Below are positions 1 to 7,393 of a DNA stretch of 32,037 nt, piece by piece. Source of the stretch: a virus; IMG/VR virus record IMGVR_UViG_3300021090_000078, positions 1 to 32,037 of that record, one strand, 5' to 3'. How positions within the stretch are numbered: position 1 is the stretch's first letter; each line of letters opens with the position of its first letter. A program made the position numbers and the translations under genes. Below the pieces are notes generated by a model. It made no database searches and was not told the origin of the DNA. It saw nothing but the letters and a program-made list of their open reading frames with translations.

Positions 1-1
1 G

Positions 2-64
2 GTTCCTCCGGCTGGCCGCGAAATGAACTTTGTAGGGCGAAGAACTTTTGGGGCCACGCGGTGA
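2..64 (+). other. possible 3' end of an upstream gene
   Basis: The first bases before the terminase are open in one frame that ends with TGA at 62-64, directly before the terminase start. Twenty codons are visible and they contain no recognisable motif. Another frame closes at 24-26. Either could be the tail of a gene cut by the window edge. In HK97-like phages an HNH nuclease often sits here, but nothing in the sequence shows that. Confidence 0.2.
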
Positions 65-67
65 TTG

Positions 68-544
68 ATGGCTGGACGTCGACCGAAATCTGCCGCGCTG
101 AAACTCGTGACCGGCAATCCGGGCAAACGCCCCGTGCCCGACGACGAGCCGGTCCCGGTGCCCGGCTGGCCGATCAAGCCGGCTGGTCTCGCGAAAGGCG
201 CCGCGGAGGAATGGCAGCGGCTTGCGGAACTGCTCGACGGCGAGCTGCGGTTGTCGCCGGCGGACGGGCCGCACTTGTTGGGCGCAGCGATCGCGTATCA
301 GGGCGCGAAGGATTTCGAGAAGCGCGCGAAACAGCGGGGGTTACCGCACGACGAATGGCGGCGGTTCAAAACCGGCGAGCGCATTCAGTGGGACACATAC
401 CGGAAATTTACCAATGACCTCTGCCTCAGCCAAGGCACCCGGGCGCGGGCGAAAGTCGGCGGCCGCGGGAAAGAGACGAGCAAAATCGGCTCGTTCCTCG
501 CGCGCCGGCGGGAAGGCCCGCAGGCCAAAAAATCCGCCTCTTGA
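68..544 (+). CDS. terS: terminase small subunit, P27 family
   Basis: This 158-aa protein is the DNA-recognition subunit of the packaging motor. It binds phage DNA and delivers it to the large subunit. The N-terminus carries the GRRPKSAALKLVTGNPGKRP signature typical of the P27 small terminase family. It is followed by a proline-rich DDEPVPVPGWP stretch and a helical core that ends in a Lys/Arg-rich tail. I chose ATG at 68; a TTG at 65 is also in frame, and no strong ribosome binding site separates them. The 3' end overlaps the large subunit reading frame by about 130 nt. Length and neighbour order match the family well. Confidence 0.9.
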   Translation: MAGRRPKSAALKLVTGNPGKRPVPDDEPVPVPGWPIKPAGLAKGAAEEWQRLAELLDGELRLSPADGPHLLGAAIAYQGAKDFEKRAKQRGLPHDEWRRFKTGERIQWDTYRKFTNDLCLSQGTRARAKVGGRGKETSKIGSFLARRREGPQAKKSAS

Positions 545-2396
545 TCCGGTCACCGCGTATGCGCGTGATGTCGTGGCCGGTCGGGTCGTCGCAGGTCGAT
601 TGGTGCGGTTGCTCTGCCAACGGCACCTGACGGATCTCGATCGACAAGGCACGAAGGCGTTTCCCTATCGATGGAATCCGGCGCGCGTCCTCGAACTGGT
701 GGAATTCTTCGACACGTTCTTGACGCTCGATGATACCGACGCGGACGGGCGGCCGTTGCCGTTCACACTCGTGCGCTGGTTACAGTTTTCGTTCGGGTCG
801 CTCTTGGGATGGGTTCACCAGGAGACCGGACATCTGCGATTTGTCGAGGCCTATCTGGAAAGCGGAAAAGGTACGACCAAAACTCCGGCCGCCAGTGGCT
901 TCGGACTGTATCGACTCGTGGGTGAAGATCGCACCGCCGTGGAAATCTATTCCCTGGGTGTCAACGCCGATCAGGCGAATTATCTCTACGGGTTCGCGAA
1001 GCGCATGATCGAGCGGTCACCGGATCTGCGCGATCTGCTCGAGACCGGCGAGTACAATACCGCGTGGATTGAGCGCAATTCCTTCTTCCGCCCGCTGACC
1101 TCCGAAGGACGCAGCCTCGATAACAAGCGTGTCTTTTTGGCGCTGATCGACGAGCTCCACGAGCACCCGAGTCCGGTCATCTCCGAAAAGATGCGGCTCG
1201 GCATCAAGAGCCAGGTCGACGCGCTCGTGGTGCAACTCACCAATGCCGGCTTCGACAAAACCTCCGTGTGCTGGGCGAAGCATGACTACGGCGTAAAGGT
1301 CCTCGAGGGGACGATCGTCGACGAGGAATACTTCCCGTACATCTGCCAACTCGATCCGTGTGAATCCTGTCGGAGCAAGGGGGCGACCCAACCGCAGGAA
1401 GGCTGCAAGACATGCGACGACTGGACGGACGAGCGCGTGTGGCCGAAAGTGAATCCGGCGCTCGACGACTTACCGCAGCTCTACCCATACTTACGCGGCG
1501 TGGTGAAGCAGGCGATCAATCAGCCGTCGATGCTCGCGCGGGTGCAGCGGTTGAATTTCTGCATCTGGACCCAGGGGCATTCCGTGTGGATCCCAATGGA
1601 TGTCTGGGAGTCCTGCAAGTCCGATCGTTTGGCGACCATCGCGGCTGGCCGCGCGAGTGCGGCGGCGTTCGATATGTCTGAGAAGTTGGACCTGACGGCG
1701 TGCGCCATCGGTGTGCGCGTGGAGGACGAGGCGGACGCGAAGGCCGACGTGGTCGAGATCGTTGACAATGACAATGGGACTGAGGTCCGCAAGACGCTGA
1801 ACATCAACTTCTGTGTGGACCTGCATACGTTTTTCTGGCTCCCACGGGACACGCTCAACCAGCGCGTAAAGAACGAACACATTCCGTTCGACGTCTGGGA
1901 GAAGATGGGCGCCCTGCGTGTGACCGATGGCCCGGTCATTGACTACGACCAGATCTATGACCAGTTCCGACTGGAGATCGCGCCGCCGTTCCGCCCGGAT
2001 CGGGTCGGCTACGACAAGCACAACGCGTCGCAGTTCGCGCTGCAGCTGCGTGACAAGGCGCGGTTTACGACCGCCGAAGTCGCGCAAGGTCGGGCGCTCT
2101 CGGAGTCCTTCAAACTGTTCGATGCGCTGGTGCGGCTCCGGCGCATTCGGCATAACGGCAACCCGGTGATGGGGTGGTGCGTCAGTAACGGCGAACCGAA
2201 GACGGATCGGTACGAAAATCTCTGGCTCGAAAAGCCATCGAAGACCAAACGGATTGACGGCGTGATCGCGGCCGTCATCATGCTCAGTCAGCTCGTGCTG
2301 CTTCCGGCGCGCCGAAGCACCAGACCCAGGGGCAGGGGATTGATGTACACGCCACAAGGATTCAAGGACATCGATGGTGGACACCCTGCGCCGTAA
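414..2396 (+). CDS. terL: terminase large subunit (ATPase and nuclease)
   Basis: This is the 660-aa packaging motor and headful or cos nuclease. A Walker A-like loop SGKGTTKT lies at residues 150-157, and a Walker B LALIDE lies at 242-247 followed by LHEHPS. The C-terminal RNase H-like nuclease shows the expected acidic residues: D420 in AAFDMSEKLD, D534 in VGYDKHNA and D615 in KTKRIDGVIAA. An odd feature is a CxxC-x11-CxxC cluster (C316, C319, C331, C334) placed just before the DDWTDERVW motif, which looks like a small zinc knuckle. The first ~40 residues are basic low-complexity sequence read across the terS 3' end, so the true start could be later, for example GTG at codon 54. The next gene starts inside its last codons. 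Confidence 0.95.
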   Translation: MTSASAKAPGRGRKSAAAGKRRAKSARSSRAGGKARRPKNPPLDPVTAYARDVVAGRVVAGRLVRLLCQRHLTDLDRQGTKAFPYRWNPARVLELVEFFDTFLTLDDTDADGRPLPFTLVRWLQFSFGSLLGWVHQETGHLRFVEAYLESGKGTTKTPAASGFGLYRLVGEDRTAVEIYSLGVNADQANYLYGFAKRMIERSPDLRDLLETGEYNTAWIERNSFFRPLTSEGRSLDNKRVFLALIDELHEHPSPVISEKMRLGIKSQVDALVVQLTNAGFDKTSVCWAKHDYGVKVLEGTIVDEEYFPYICQLDPCESCRSKGATQPQEGCKTCDDWTDERVWPKVNPALDDLPQLYPYLRGVVKQAINQPSMLARVQRLNFCIWTQGHSVWIPMDVWESCKSDRLATIAAGRASAAAFDMSEKLDLTACAIGVRVEDEADAKADVVEIVDNDNGTEVRKTLNINFCVDLHTFFWLPRDTLNQRVKNEHIPFDVWEKMGALRVTDGPVIDYDQIYDQFRLEIAPPFRPDRVGYDKHNASQFALQLRDKARFTTAEVAQGRALSESFKLFDALVRLRRIRHNGNPVMGWCVSNGEPKTDRYENLWLEKPSKTKRIDGVIAAVIMLSQLVLLPARRSTRPRGRGLMYTPQGFKDIDGGHPAP

Positions 2397-2613
2397 CGTC
2401 CGCGTCGTCGTGGCGCGCGTGGCGACCGCCATTGCGAGCGAGATCGGGCGTGACGAGATCTACTTCTACGGCGGCCTCGTGCTGGTCGCGATCGGCTGCT
2501 GGGATCTGTGGCGCCCGGGCGCCTTCATCGTGCCGGGCGTGGCGTTGATCTGGGTGTCAATGCCCTGCCGCGCCGCGTTTGTCGATCGCCCACAGGAACC
2601 GAAGAAGGGATAA
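2374..2613 (+). CDS. small two-helix membrane protein
   Basis: This 79-aa protein of unknown function has a basic N-terminus, then a hydrophobic stretch from about residue 29 to 63 (IYFYGGLVLVAIGCWDLW and AFIVPGVALIWVSMP). It can form one long or two short membrane helices. The tail is short and basic. It overlaps the end of terL by 23 nt and ends three bases before the portal start, so it is translated as part of the packaging operon. Small membrane proteins between terL and portal are common in HK97-like phages but have no assigned role. The codon use resembles its neighbours. Confidence 0.7.
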   Translation: MVDTLRRNVRVVVARVATAIASEIGRDEIYFYGGLVLVAIGCWDLWRPGAFIVPGVALIWVSMPCRAAFVDRPQEPKKG

Positions 2614-2616
2614 CCG

Positions 2617-4239
2617 ATGGGGTCACTCGCGAAACTGCACACCGTGCGGAGTCCGGCGCGCGCCCAGGCCGGCACCGGCCGGCAGCCGTCGATGTGGACG
2701 TCGCCCGAAGGCTTCATGCTTCCGAGCTCGGCCTATTACGTGACGCCGGAACTGGCGCTCACGCTGTCGCACGTGTACTGCGCCGTCGACATCATCAGCG
2801 GGGACTTTGGCACCATGACGTGCCAGTTGTTCCGCGATCTGGGTAATGACCAGGGCCGGGCCAAGGTGCGATCCGGGGACGCGGGGATTGGCCGACTCGC
2901 CTACCAACTCCGCTGGGCGCCGAACGCCTGGCAGACGGCCAAGGCGTTCTGGAGCACATTGGCGTGGCAGTACTGTCTTCGGCCAGCATGCTTTGCGGAA
3001 ATTGTCTATCGGCCCGGGTCCGATAGCTTCATCGACCAGTTGATCCCGCGGCATCCCGATCGCGTGCGGCAGGAGCGCCTGCCGAGCAGTCGGGTGCGCT
3101 ATCGCCTCACCGAGCTGGACGGCACGTTTCGCTACGTGACACAGGACGAGATGCTTTGCGTCCGCAACACCTCGAGCGATGGGCTCAATGCGGTCAGCCG
3201 GATTCAATATGGGGCCAAGGCCCTGGCGGCCGGACTGGCGCTGCAGGAATTCACCCGTAACTATTTCGAGCATGGGGCGACCGCCGCGCTCATCGCCACC
3301 TACAAAGGTGGGCGGATGGAGGACCTAGAAGAGGCGAACTTACACGCGCGCATTACCCGGTTCCTGTCTGGGTCCGAGAACGCCGGCGGCGTGTTCATCA
3401 CGGACGAGGACATGAGCATCGCCAACCTCGGCGTCGAACCGGAAAAGGCCCAGCTCCTCGGGCTCAAGAACATCAGCGGCCGTGACATCGCCCGTCTGTT
3501 CAAGGTGCCCGCGAACTGGTTGGCGATCGAGGGGGCGCAATCCTACAACTCGAGCGTCCAAGATACGTTGTATTACTCGCAGCGCTGCCAGACGCCGATC
3601 GTCGTCGAGTTCGAACAGGCGATTCAGCGCGATCTGATCGTGGCCCCCAACGATCTCTATGTTGCCAAATACAACATGAACTACCTGATGCGGGCGACCC
3701 TCAAAGAGCGCATGGAGTCCTACGAAATCGGGATTCGTGCGCGCGTCATGCGTCCGAGCGAAGCCCGGCAGCTCGAGGACATGAATGCCGATGACGAACT
3801 CGATCAGTTGTCCGCGTTGGATCATCGGGCCGGCAGCCAGCGAGACGGGGCCGACAACAAGCCGCCAAGTGCCCATGTGCCGACGTCAGCCGCCTCGGTC
3901 CGGACGATGCTGTTCGCGCAGGATAGCGCCAGGCGAGTGCTCGGTCGTGAAAAAGCCGCGGTCGAGAAGATCGCCAAGAAGCACGCAGACAACGTCGACG
4001 CCTGGAAGGCGGAGCTAAAGGTCTTCTACACCGATCACGCGGCCTACATCGCCCAGGAGATGCGGTTGCCGCTCAACACGTCGCGGGCCGTCGCGGCCAA
4101 GCACGGCCACATGCTCGACGATGGCGGTTTGCTCGTGATGGACGAGCATTGGGAGCGGTCGGAAGTAGAAGCGCTCATGACGCTGGCCCTCGATCCGGAT
4201 TCATCGTTAGACCGCCTGGCGGCGGTATCGGAGGAATGA
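2617..4239 (+). CDS. portal protein, HK97 family
   Basis: This 540-aa protein forms the dodecameric ring at the packaging vertex through which DNA enters and to which the connector binds. Residues 40-400 carry the HK97-type pattern: SSAYYVTPELALTLSHVYCA at the start of the core, LIPRHPDRVR, and the SGRDIARLFKVPANWL motif followed by an SYNSS/QDTLYYSQ segment before the C-terminal stem helices. The C-terminal 130 residues (about 410-540) are an extra Lys/Glu-rich helical extension that typical portals of this family lack or have shorter. Start is the ATG 3 nt after the previous stop, with a GAAGAAGGGA-type site upstream. The stop overlaps the ribosome binding region of the next gene. Confidence 0.92.
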   Translation: MGSLAKLHTVRSPARAQAGTGRQPSMWTSPEGFMLPSSAYYVTPELALTLSHVYCAVDIISGDFGTMTCQLFRDLGNDQGRAKVRSGDAGIGRLAYQLRWAPNAWQTAKAFWSTLAWQYCLRPACFAEIVYRPGSDSFIDQLIPRHPDRVRQERLPSSRVRYRLTELDGTFRYVTQDEMLCVRNTSSDGLNAVSRIQYGAKALAAGLALQEFTRNYFEHGATAALIATYKGGRMEDLEEANLHARITRFLSGSENAGGVFITDEDMSIANLGVEPEKAQLLGLKNISGRDIARLFKVPANWLAIEGAQSYNSSVQDTLYYSQRCQTPIVVEFEQAIQRDLIVAPNDLYVAKYNMNYLMRATLKERMESYEIGIRARVMRPSEARQLEDMNADDELDQLSALDHRAGSQRDGADNKPPSAHVPTSAASVRTMLFAQDSARRVLGREKAAVEKIAKKHADNVDAWKAELKVFYTDHAAYIAQEMRLPLNTSRAVAAKHGHMLDDGGLLVMDEHWERSEVEALMTLALDPDSSLDRLAAVSEE

Positions 4240-4241
4240 CC

Positions 4242-4511
4242 ATGAGCGGTCCCATCCCATTTCCATCCGCGAATCATCTACCGATCGTGGGGCAACCTTT
4301 CACGATCAAAAGTTGGCTCGCCTGCGTCAACGTGGTGTGCAACTGTGAGGCTAAGGAGCCCGTGCTGATCGTCGGCTTCAACATGCCCGCCTTCTGCCCC
4401 GCGTGTCGGCGCGGCTTCGCGATTGGCGTGATTCAATTCAACGGGCAGACCGGCCAGAACCATGTCGGTATTGGCGTCATCATGGCGCCACAGGAGAAGC
4501 AGCCATCATGA
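4242..4511 (+). CDS. small cysteine-rich protein, putative zinc finger
   Basis: This 89-aa protein of unknown function contains CVNVVCNC near residues 28-35 and CPACRRGF near 53-60, four or five cysteines spaced as in a zinc ribbon. A GGAGGA ribosome binding site at 4230-4235 lies six bases before the ATG at 4242 and fixes that start over the ATG at 4236. The stop codon overlaps the protease ATG (ATGA at 4508-4511), so translation is coupled. No known head assembly role fits by sequence. A small zinc-bound accessory protein for portal or protease assembly would be a guess. Confidence 0.7.
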   Translation: MSGPIPFPSANHLPIVGQPFTIKSWLACVNVVCNCEAKEPVLIVGFNMPAFCPACRRGFAIGVIQFNGQTGQNHVGIGVIMAPQEKQPS

Positions 4512-5680
4512 AGGACTTTGCCAAGATTCTCGGTTCACGCTGGCTGATCGACCCCATCCATCTGCGTCCGCTGATGGAGCGGGTGGCCACGGCGACGCCC
4601 GAAGCGGTCGCGGCGGCGGTCGCGGCGTACCACGATCCACAACCGAAGGTGATCGGGGACATCGCGCTGATCGAATGCAGCGGCCCGATCACGCATCGGT
4701 GCTCATGGTTCTCGATGTGGTACGGCTCCTCGACGATCGAGAGCATGCAGGCCCAGTTGCGCTCGGCGCTGCAGGACCCGGCGGTGAAGACGATCGTCTG
4801 GCGCGTGGACTCGCCCGGAGGCGTGATCGACATGGTCCCAGAATTCGCCGACGAGCTGTTCGCCGCGCGCGAGATCAAGCCGATGATTGCGGTCTCGGAC
4901 ACGATGATCGCCTCGGCGGCGTCCTGGCTGTTCATGCAGTGCAACCAGGTGATCGTGCCGAAGAGTGGCTCGATAGGCAGTATCGGGACCTATATGCTCC
5001 ACGAGGACATCAGCCAAATGCTCGAAGAGTGGGGCATCAAGTTGACGTTCATTTATGCCGGCGAACACAAGGTTGAGGGGAACCCCTACGAACCGCTCTC
5101 GGACGAAGCGCGGGCCCACTTTCAATCGGAAGCCAATCTCATCTTTGGCTGGTTCAATGCCGCGGTCGCGCGCGGTCGCGACGTCACCACGAAGGTCGTG
5201 CTCGATACCTTTGGCCAGGGGCGGATGTTCTACGGGCAGACGGCCGTCAAATTGGGGATGGCAGATAAGGTTGGGACGTTCGATTCGATCATCGGCCGGC
5301 TGCAGGGTCGGAAGCGTGCGGGCGCGCAAGCCTTCGTGATCGGCGGCAAGGTCGAGGGTGCCGCGCTCGCGCTGGCAGCGAAGAAGGCCGTCGACCCCGA
5401 CGAGGACGGCAATTGCCCGGACGGTTACGAGAAGCGCGACGGCATGTGTCACTGGATCGAACCAGACGACGAGGACACGGAAGCCAAGGCTGAAGCGACG
5501 GCCACGTGCCCGGCGTGCAAGGGTAGTGGCTTACAGCCAGAGCGCGCGATGGGTGACCCACAGGGCCAGGAGAAGTGCGACACCTGCAAGGGGGCCGGCA
5601 CGAGCGTCGATGCGGACGCGGCGGCGCGCACGGCCGCGGACGAGGACGCGATCAACATCGCGATCGCGCTCGGAGAGTAG
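4508..5680 (+). CDS. prohead protease, S49/SppA-like, with C-terminal zinc domain
   Basis: This 390-aa protein likely cleaves the capsid protein delta domain and internal proteins during head maturation. Residues ~50-265 form a ClpP/SppA-fold serine peptidase: VDSPGG at 100-105, the nucleophile region IASAASW with S136 as the likely catalytic serine, SGSIGSIGTY at 153-162, and GEHKVEGNPY with K188 as the likely general base. This Ser-Lys dyad is typical of S49 phage proteases. The C-terminal 90 residues are unusual. They are acidic and carry two DnaJ-like CxxCxGxG motifs, CPACKGSG (C334, C337) and CDTCKGAG (C357, C360), plus C303 and C314. No separate scaffold gene is seen, so this tail or the capsid N-terminus may serve for scaffolding. 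Confidence 0.9.
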   Translation: MKDFAKILGSRWLIDPIHLRPLMERVATATPEAVAAAVAAYHDPQPKVIGDIALIECSGPITHRCSWFSMWYGSSTIESMQAQLRSALQDPAVKTIVWRVDSPGGVIDMVPEFADELFAAREIKPMIAVSDTMIASAASWLFMQCNQVIVPKSGSIGSIGTYMLHEDISQMLEEWGIKLTFIYAGEHKVEGNPYEPLSDEARAHFQSEANLIFGWFNAAVARGRDVTTKVVLDTFGQGRMFYGQTAVKLGMADKVGTFDSIIGRLQGRKRAGAQAFVIGGKVEGAALALAAKKAVDPDEDGNCPDGYEKRDGMCHWIEPDDEDTEAKAEATATCPACKGSGLQPERAMGDPQGQEKCDTCKGAGTSVDADAAARTAADEDAINIAIALGE

Positions 5681-5683
5681 CTG

Positions 5684-5914
5684 ATGGCCAAGACTACGCT
5701 TTGTTATCGTCAGGATTGCGAGAATCGCTACCGGAGGCTGGTGCGCTTGCTGGCGCAGACGATGAATCTGAATCGGAAACTAATGGGCGATCTGTTGATG
5801 ACGCCAGCGTCTCGGCTGGCGGTGAAGAAGTTCGCTTCCGGTAAGCGGCGGTCAGCAACTCGGCGAGCTGCTCAACCAACGCCGTCTCGATCGCGGCCTT
5901 CCGTGCGTCGGTAG
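5684..5914 (+). CDS. hypothetical small protein
   Basis: This 76-aa ORF begins three bases after the protease stop and has a GGAGAG site seven bases upstream, which supports translation. The first ~50 residues (CYRQDCENRYRRLVRLLAQ and following) look like a normal amphipathic helical protein. The last 25 residues are Arg/Ser/Pro-rich and look like a shadow of coding on the other strand. A minus-strand ORF of the same length overlaps it almost entirely. I do not recognise the protein, and the true extent of the coding region is uncertain. Confidence 0.45.
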   Translation: MAKTTLCYRQDCENRYRRLVRLLAQTMNLNRKLMGDLLMTPASRLAVKKFASGKRRSATRRAAQPTPSRSRPSVRR

Positions 5915-5924
5915 GTGTGTCCAT
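5694..5924 (-). CDS. possible minus-strand small protein overlapping 5684-5914
   Basis: This 76-aa minus-strand ORF starts at ATG 5924-5922. Its first 30 residues (MDTPTDARKAAIETALVEQL and on) form a convincing amphipathic helix with GC-rich third positions, while the remainder is Ser/Ala/Pro-rich. It may be the last gene of the minus-strand island, or an antisense shadow. The start overlaps the start region of the RHH gene on the opposite strand, and no strong ribosome binding site is seen. Function unknown. Confidence 0.3.
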   Translation of the reverse strand: MDTPTDARKAAIETALVEQLAELLTAAYRKRTSSPPAETLASSTDRPLVSDSDSSSAPASAPASGSDSRNPDDNKA

Positions 5925-6162
5925 GCTGATGGCATCTGATCCGAAACGACGAGGACGACGGCCACGCGCCGGAGAACCGGCGACGGAACGGGTCGAGTTC
6001 CTTGTGACGAAAGCCGAGCGCAAGGAACTCGATCGCGTCGCTGATGAAAACAAGCTACCACTAGCGACGGTGATCAGAGAAGCCGTCAACAGCTTTGTTG
6101 CCGACTACTCTGATCGACGGGTATTCCAACTTACCGATCGGCTAAAGACTCGATTTCATTAA
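5923..6162 (+). CDS. ribbon-helix-helix DNA-binding protein (CopG/Arc-like)
   Basis: This is a ~79-aa basic protein. A disordered Lys/Arg-rich arm (PKRRGRRPRAG) precedes the segment TERVEFLVTKAERKELDRVA, a beta strand and first helix, followed by ENKLPLATVIREAVNSFV, the second helix with the usual hydrophobic pattern of RHH dimers. Such proteins dimerise and insert a beta ribbon in the DNA major groove, usually as repressors of small operons. In-frame starts are GTG 5917, ATG 5923 and ATG 5929; I cannot separate them because the upstream SD is weak. Its 3' end overlaps a convergent minus-strand gene by 21 nt. It is a candidate regulator of the palindromes at 7549-7571, by inference only. Confidence 0.75.
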   Translation: MLMASDPKRRGRRPRAGEPATERVEFLVTKAERKELDRVADENKLPLATVIREAVNSFVADYSDRRVFQLTDRLKTRFH

Positions 6163-6639
6163 CTCCAATGATTCCTTCGGCTTAAACGCCTTCGTCTCGT
6201 CGCCGATCTTCCCTTCAAGTGTCTTCGTTGATTTCGTGCTCGTCATGTGCAGCAACGCACCAGCCTGCGCGACGATGACGTTGTGTTCCAGCTTGAGATG
6301 GTTTGGCAGTTTACCGAAGTCGTCTACCGCAGTCGCGGTTGTGCGCGCTTGGCGGAACTGATTACGCCCGCGATTGACGTGGCCGCGTGCGGCCGCGATC
6401 TTGCCTTCGTCCGTCAACCGCTTTACGCCGACATTCGTTACCGCCCCAAAGACCATATGATCGTACTTCCGTAGTCGGTGGCGCGCCGTCCTCAAGTTTC
6501 CGCGCGCCTCGCGCTGGACGTCGCGCTTAATGGCGGTCGAGATCTGTGCGAAGGTGACGATCTCTCCGATGGCGGTGGAGCGCAGTAAGCGTTCGATCGT
6601 TTGTGTGTCGATGCTAAGTTCTGGAATCGCTCTTGTCAT
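6142..6639 (-). CDS. hypothetical protein with possible winged-helix N-terminus
   Basis: This 165-aa protein starts at ATG 6639-6637. Its SD is AAGG, supplied by the last units of the pentamer array eight bases upstream. Residues ~12-70 (IGEIVTFAQISTAIKRDV, then a helix with ARHRLRKYDHMVFG and a VGVKRLTDEG turn) resemble a winged-helix DNA-binding domain, with a recognition helix followed by a beta wing. The second half is Lys/Arg-rich and helical, ending in KPKESLELMKSSL. No catalytic motif is seen. It is the third gene of the minus-strand island behind the zinc ribbon and RAMP-like genes, so a role in regulating early functions is a reasonable guess. The family name is not known to me. Confidence 0.8.
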   Translation of the reverse strand: MTRAIPELSIDTQTIERLLRSTAIGEIVTFAQISTAIKRDVQREARGNLRTARHRLRKYDHMVFGAVTNVGVKRLTDEGKIAAARGHVNRGRNQFRQARTTATAVDDFGKLPNHLKLEHNVIVAQAGALLHMTSTKSTKTLEGKIGDETKAFKPKESLELMKSSL

Positions 6640-6650
6640 TATGAAACCTT

Positions 6651-6725
6651 GCCTTGCCACGCCCAGCCGCGCCACGCCAAGCCAAGCCCTGCCATGCCAC
6701 GCCGAGCCCGGCCCAGCCGGGCCGA
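6651..6725 (-). repeat. pentanucleotide array, 15 units of GCCNN (NNGGC on the minus strand)
   Basis: From 6651 to 6725 the trinucleotide GCC recurs at exactly every fifth base, 15 times without a phase slip (6651, 6656, 6661 and so on to 6721), while the other two bases vary. The array fills the spacer between the two minus-strand genes almost completely. The unit nearest the downstream gene reads AAGGC on the minus strand and merges into that gene's ribosome binding site. The period is not a codon period, and no ORF explains it. Confidence 0.9.
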
Positions 6726-6726
6726 G

Positions 6727-7302
6727 TTAGTTCCACTCGATCCGGTTCACTTTGAATCTGCCGTAGTAACCGTTGTTCCTTGGTCTAAATCGACCGATGC
6801 CGATAAAGTTTCCAGCGTCTTTCAGGTGCTGCTCGAACACTTCAGGACTGATCGTGTCGTCGAGCACGTGGAAGGTGACCGGCCCTTTCCACGATTGAAT
6901 CACTGGGAAGCATTTCGAGACCCGCTTGCCCGAGCCACGACGCCCATCGGCCGGCACGAACAGCCATTCGCCCGGCACGTCCTCTTTCTTGATCGGCAGC
7001 GTGAGACCGTCGAGCACCATCACGCCCGCCTCGAAGTGTTTGGTGTAGGTGCTCTTTCCCTTGCCGGGAATCTGGACGCTGAGGTACTTGGCGATCTCCG
7101 CGAGACAGTTCTTGAACGCCATCGGCGGCATGAAGATGTAGCCATCCTGGTTGACGTGGCACCGCTCGCGCCACGTGCGCTTCTCGTAGTCGGCGCTCGA
7201 TTCTGTTTTGGAACCGGTTGGCCTAGCTTGTTGATCGGATTCGTAATGCTTCGATTGACTGTATGGGGAAATGCTTTCGATGTGCGCGATTGCTACTCTC
7301 AT
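6727..7302 (-). CDS. conserved-looking phage protein with RAMP/Cas7-like motif layout
   Basis: This 191-aa protein of unknown function starts at ATG 7302-7300 with AAGGGAG about ten bases upstream. Visible features are an N-terminal strand with ISPYSQSKHYE (11-21), a helix after a short turn (GYIFMPPMAFKNCLAEIAK, 54-72), a central strand pair, and a glycine/arginine-rich C-terminal loop GIGRFRPRNNGYYGRF (168-183) followed by a strand. The order of a proline-led helix resembling 'IPGSSLKGALR' and a C-terminal G-rich loop recalls RAMP-superfamily (Cas5/6/7-like) RNA-binding proteins. That resemblance is my inference from motif layout, not a demonstrated homology. It sits in a minus-strand operon with a zinc ribbon and a putative winged-helix protein and is flanked on both sides by pentamer arrays. 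Confidence 0.8.
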   Translation of the reverse strand: MRVAIAHIESISPYSQSKHYESDQQARPTGSKTESSADYEKRTWRERCHVNQDGYIFMPPMAFKNCLAEIAKYLSVQIPGKGKSTYTKHFEAGVMVLDGLTLPIKKEDVPGEWLFVPADGRRGSGKRVSKCFPVIQSWKGPVTFHVLDDTISPEVFEQHLKDAGNFIGIGRFRPRNNGYYGRFKVNRIEWN

Positions 7303-7318
7303 TTTAGAAAACTCCCTT

Positions 7319-7393
7319 GTCTTGTCTCGCCTCGCCGCGCCAAGCCCGGCCGCGCCCTATTTCGTCGCTCCCGGCCTCGCCCTATTTCGTCGC
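7319..7393 (-). repeat. second pentanucleotide array, 5-nt periodic
   Basis: G(C/T)CNN units occur at 7319, 7324, 7329, 7334, 7339, 7344, 7349 and 7354 in perfect register. The register continues through a 25-bp duplication (exactly five units) up to 7393, so the whole tract is 75 nt like the array at 6651-6725. It lies upstream of the 191-aa gene and overlaps the last codons of the zinc ribbon gene. On the minus strand the final units read GAGAC AAGAC AAGGG and become the ribosome binding site. Confidence 0.8.

Noticed and set aside
1491-2432. 313-aa minus-strand ORF opposite terL
   Set aside because: Arg/His/Val-rich shadow of a well-supported terminase; no motif and no ribosome binding site.
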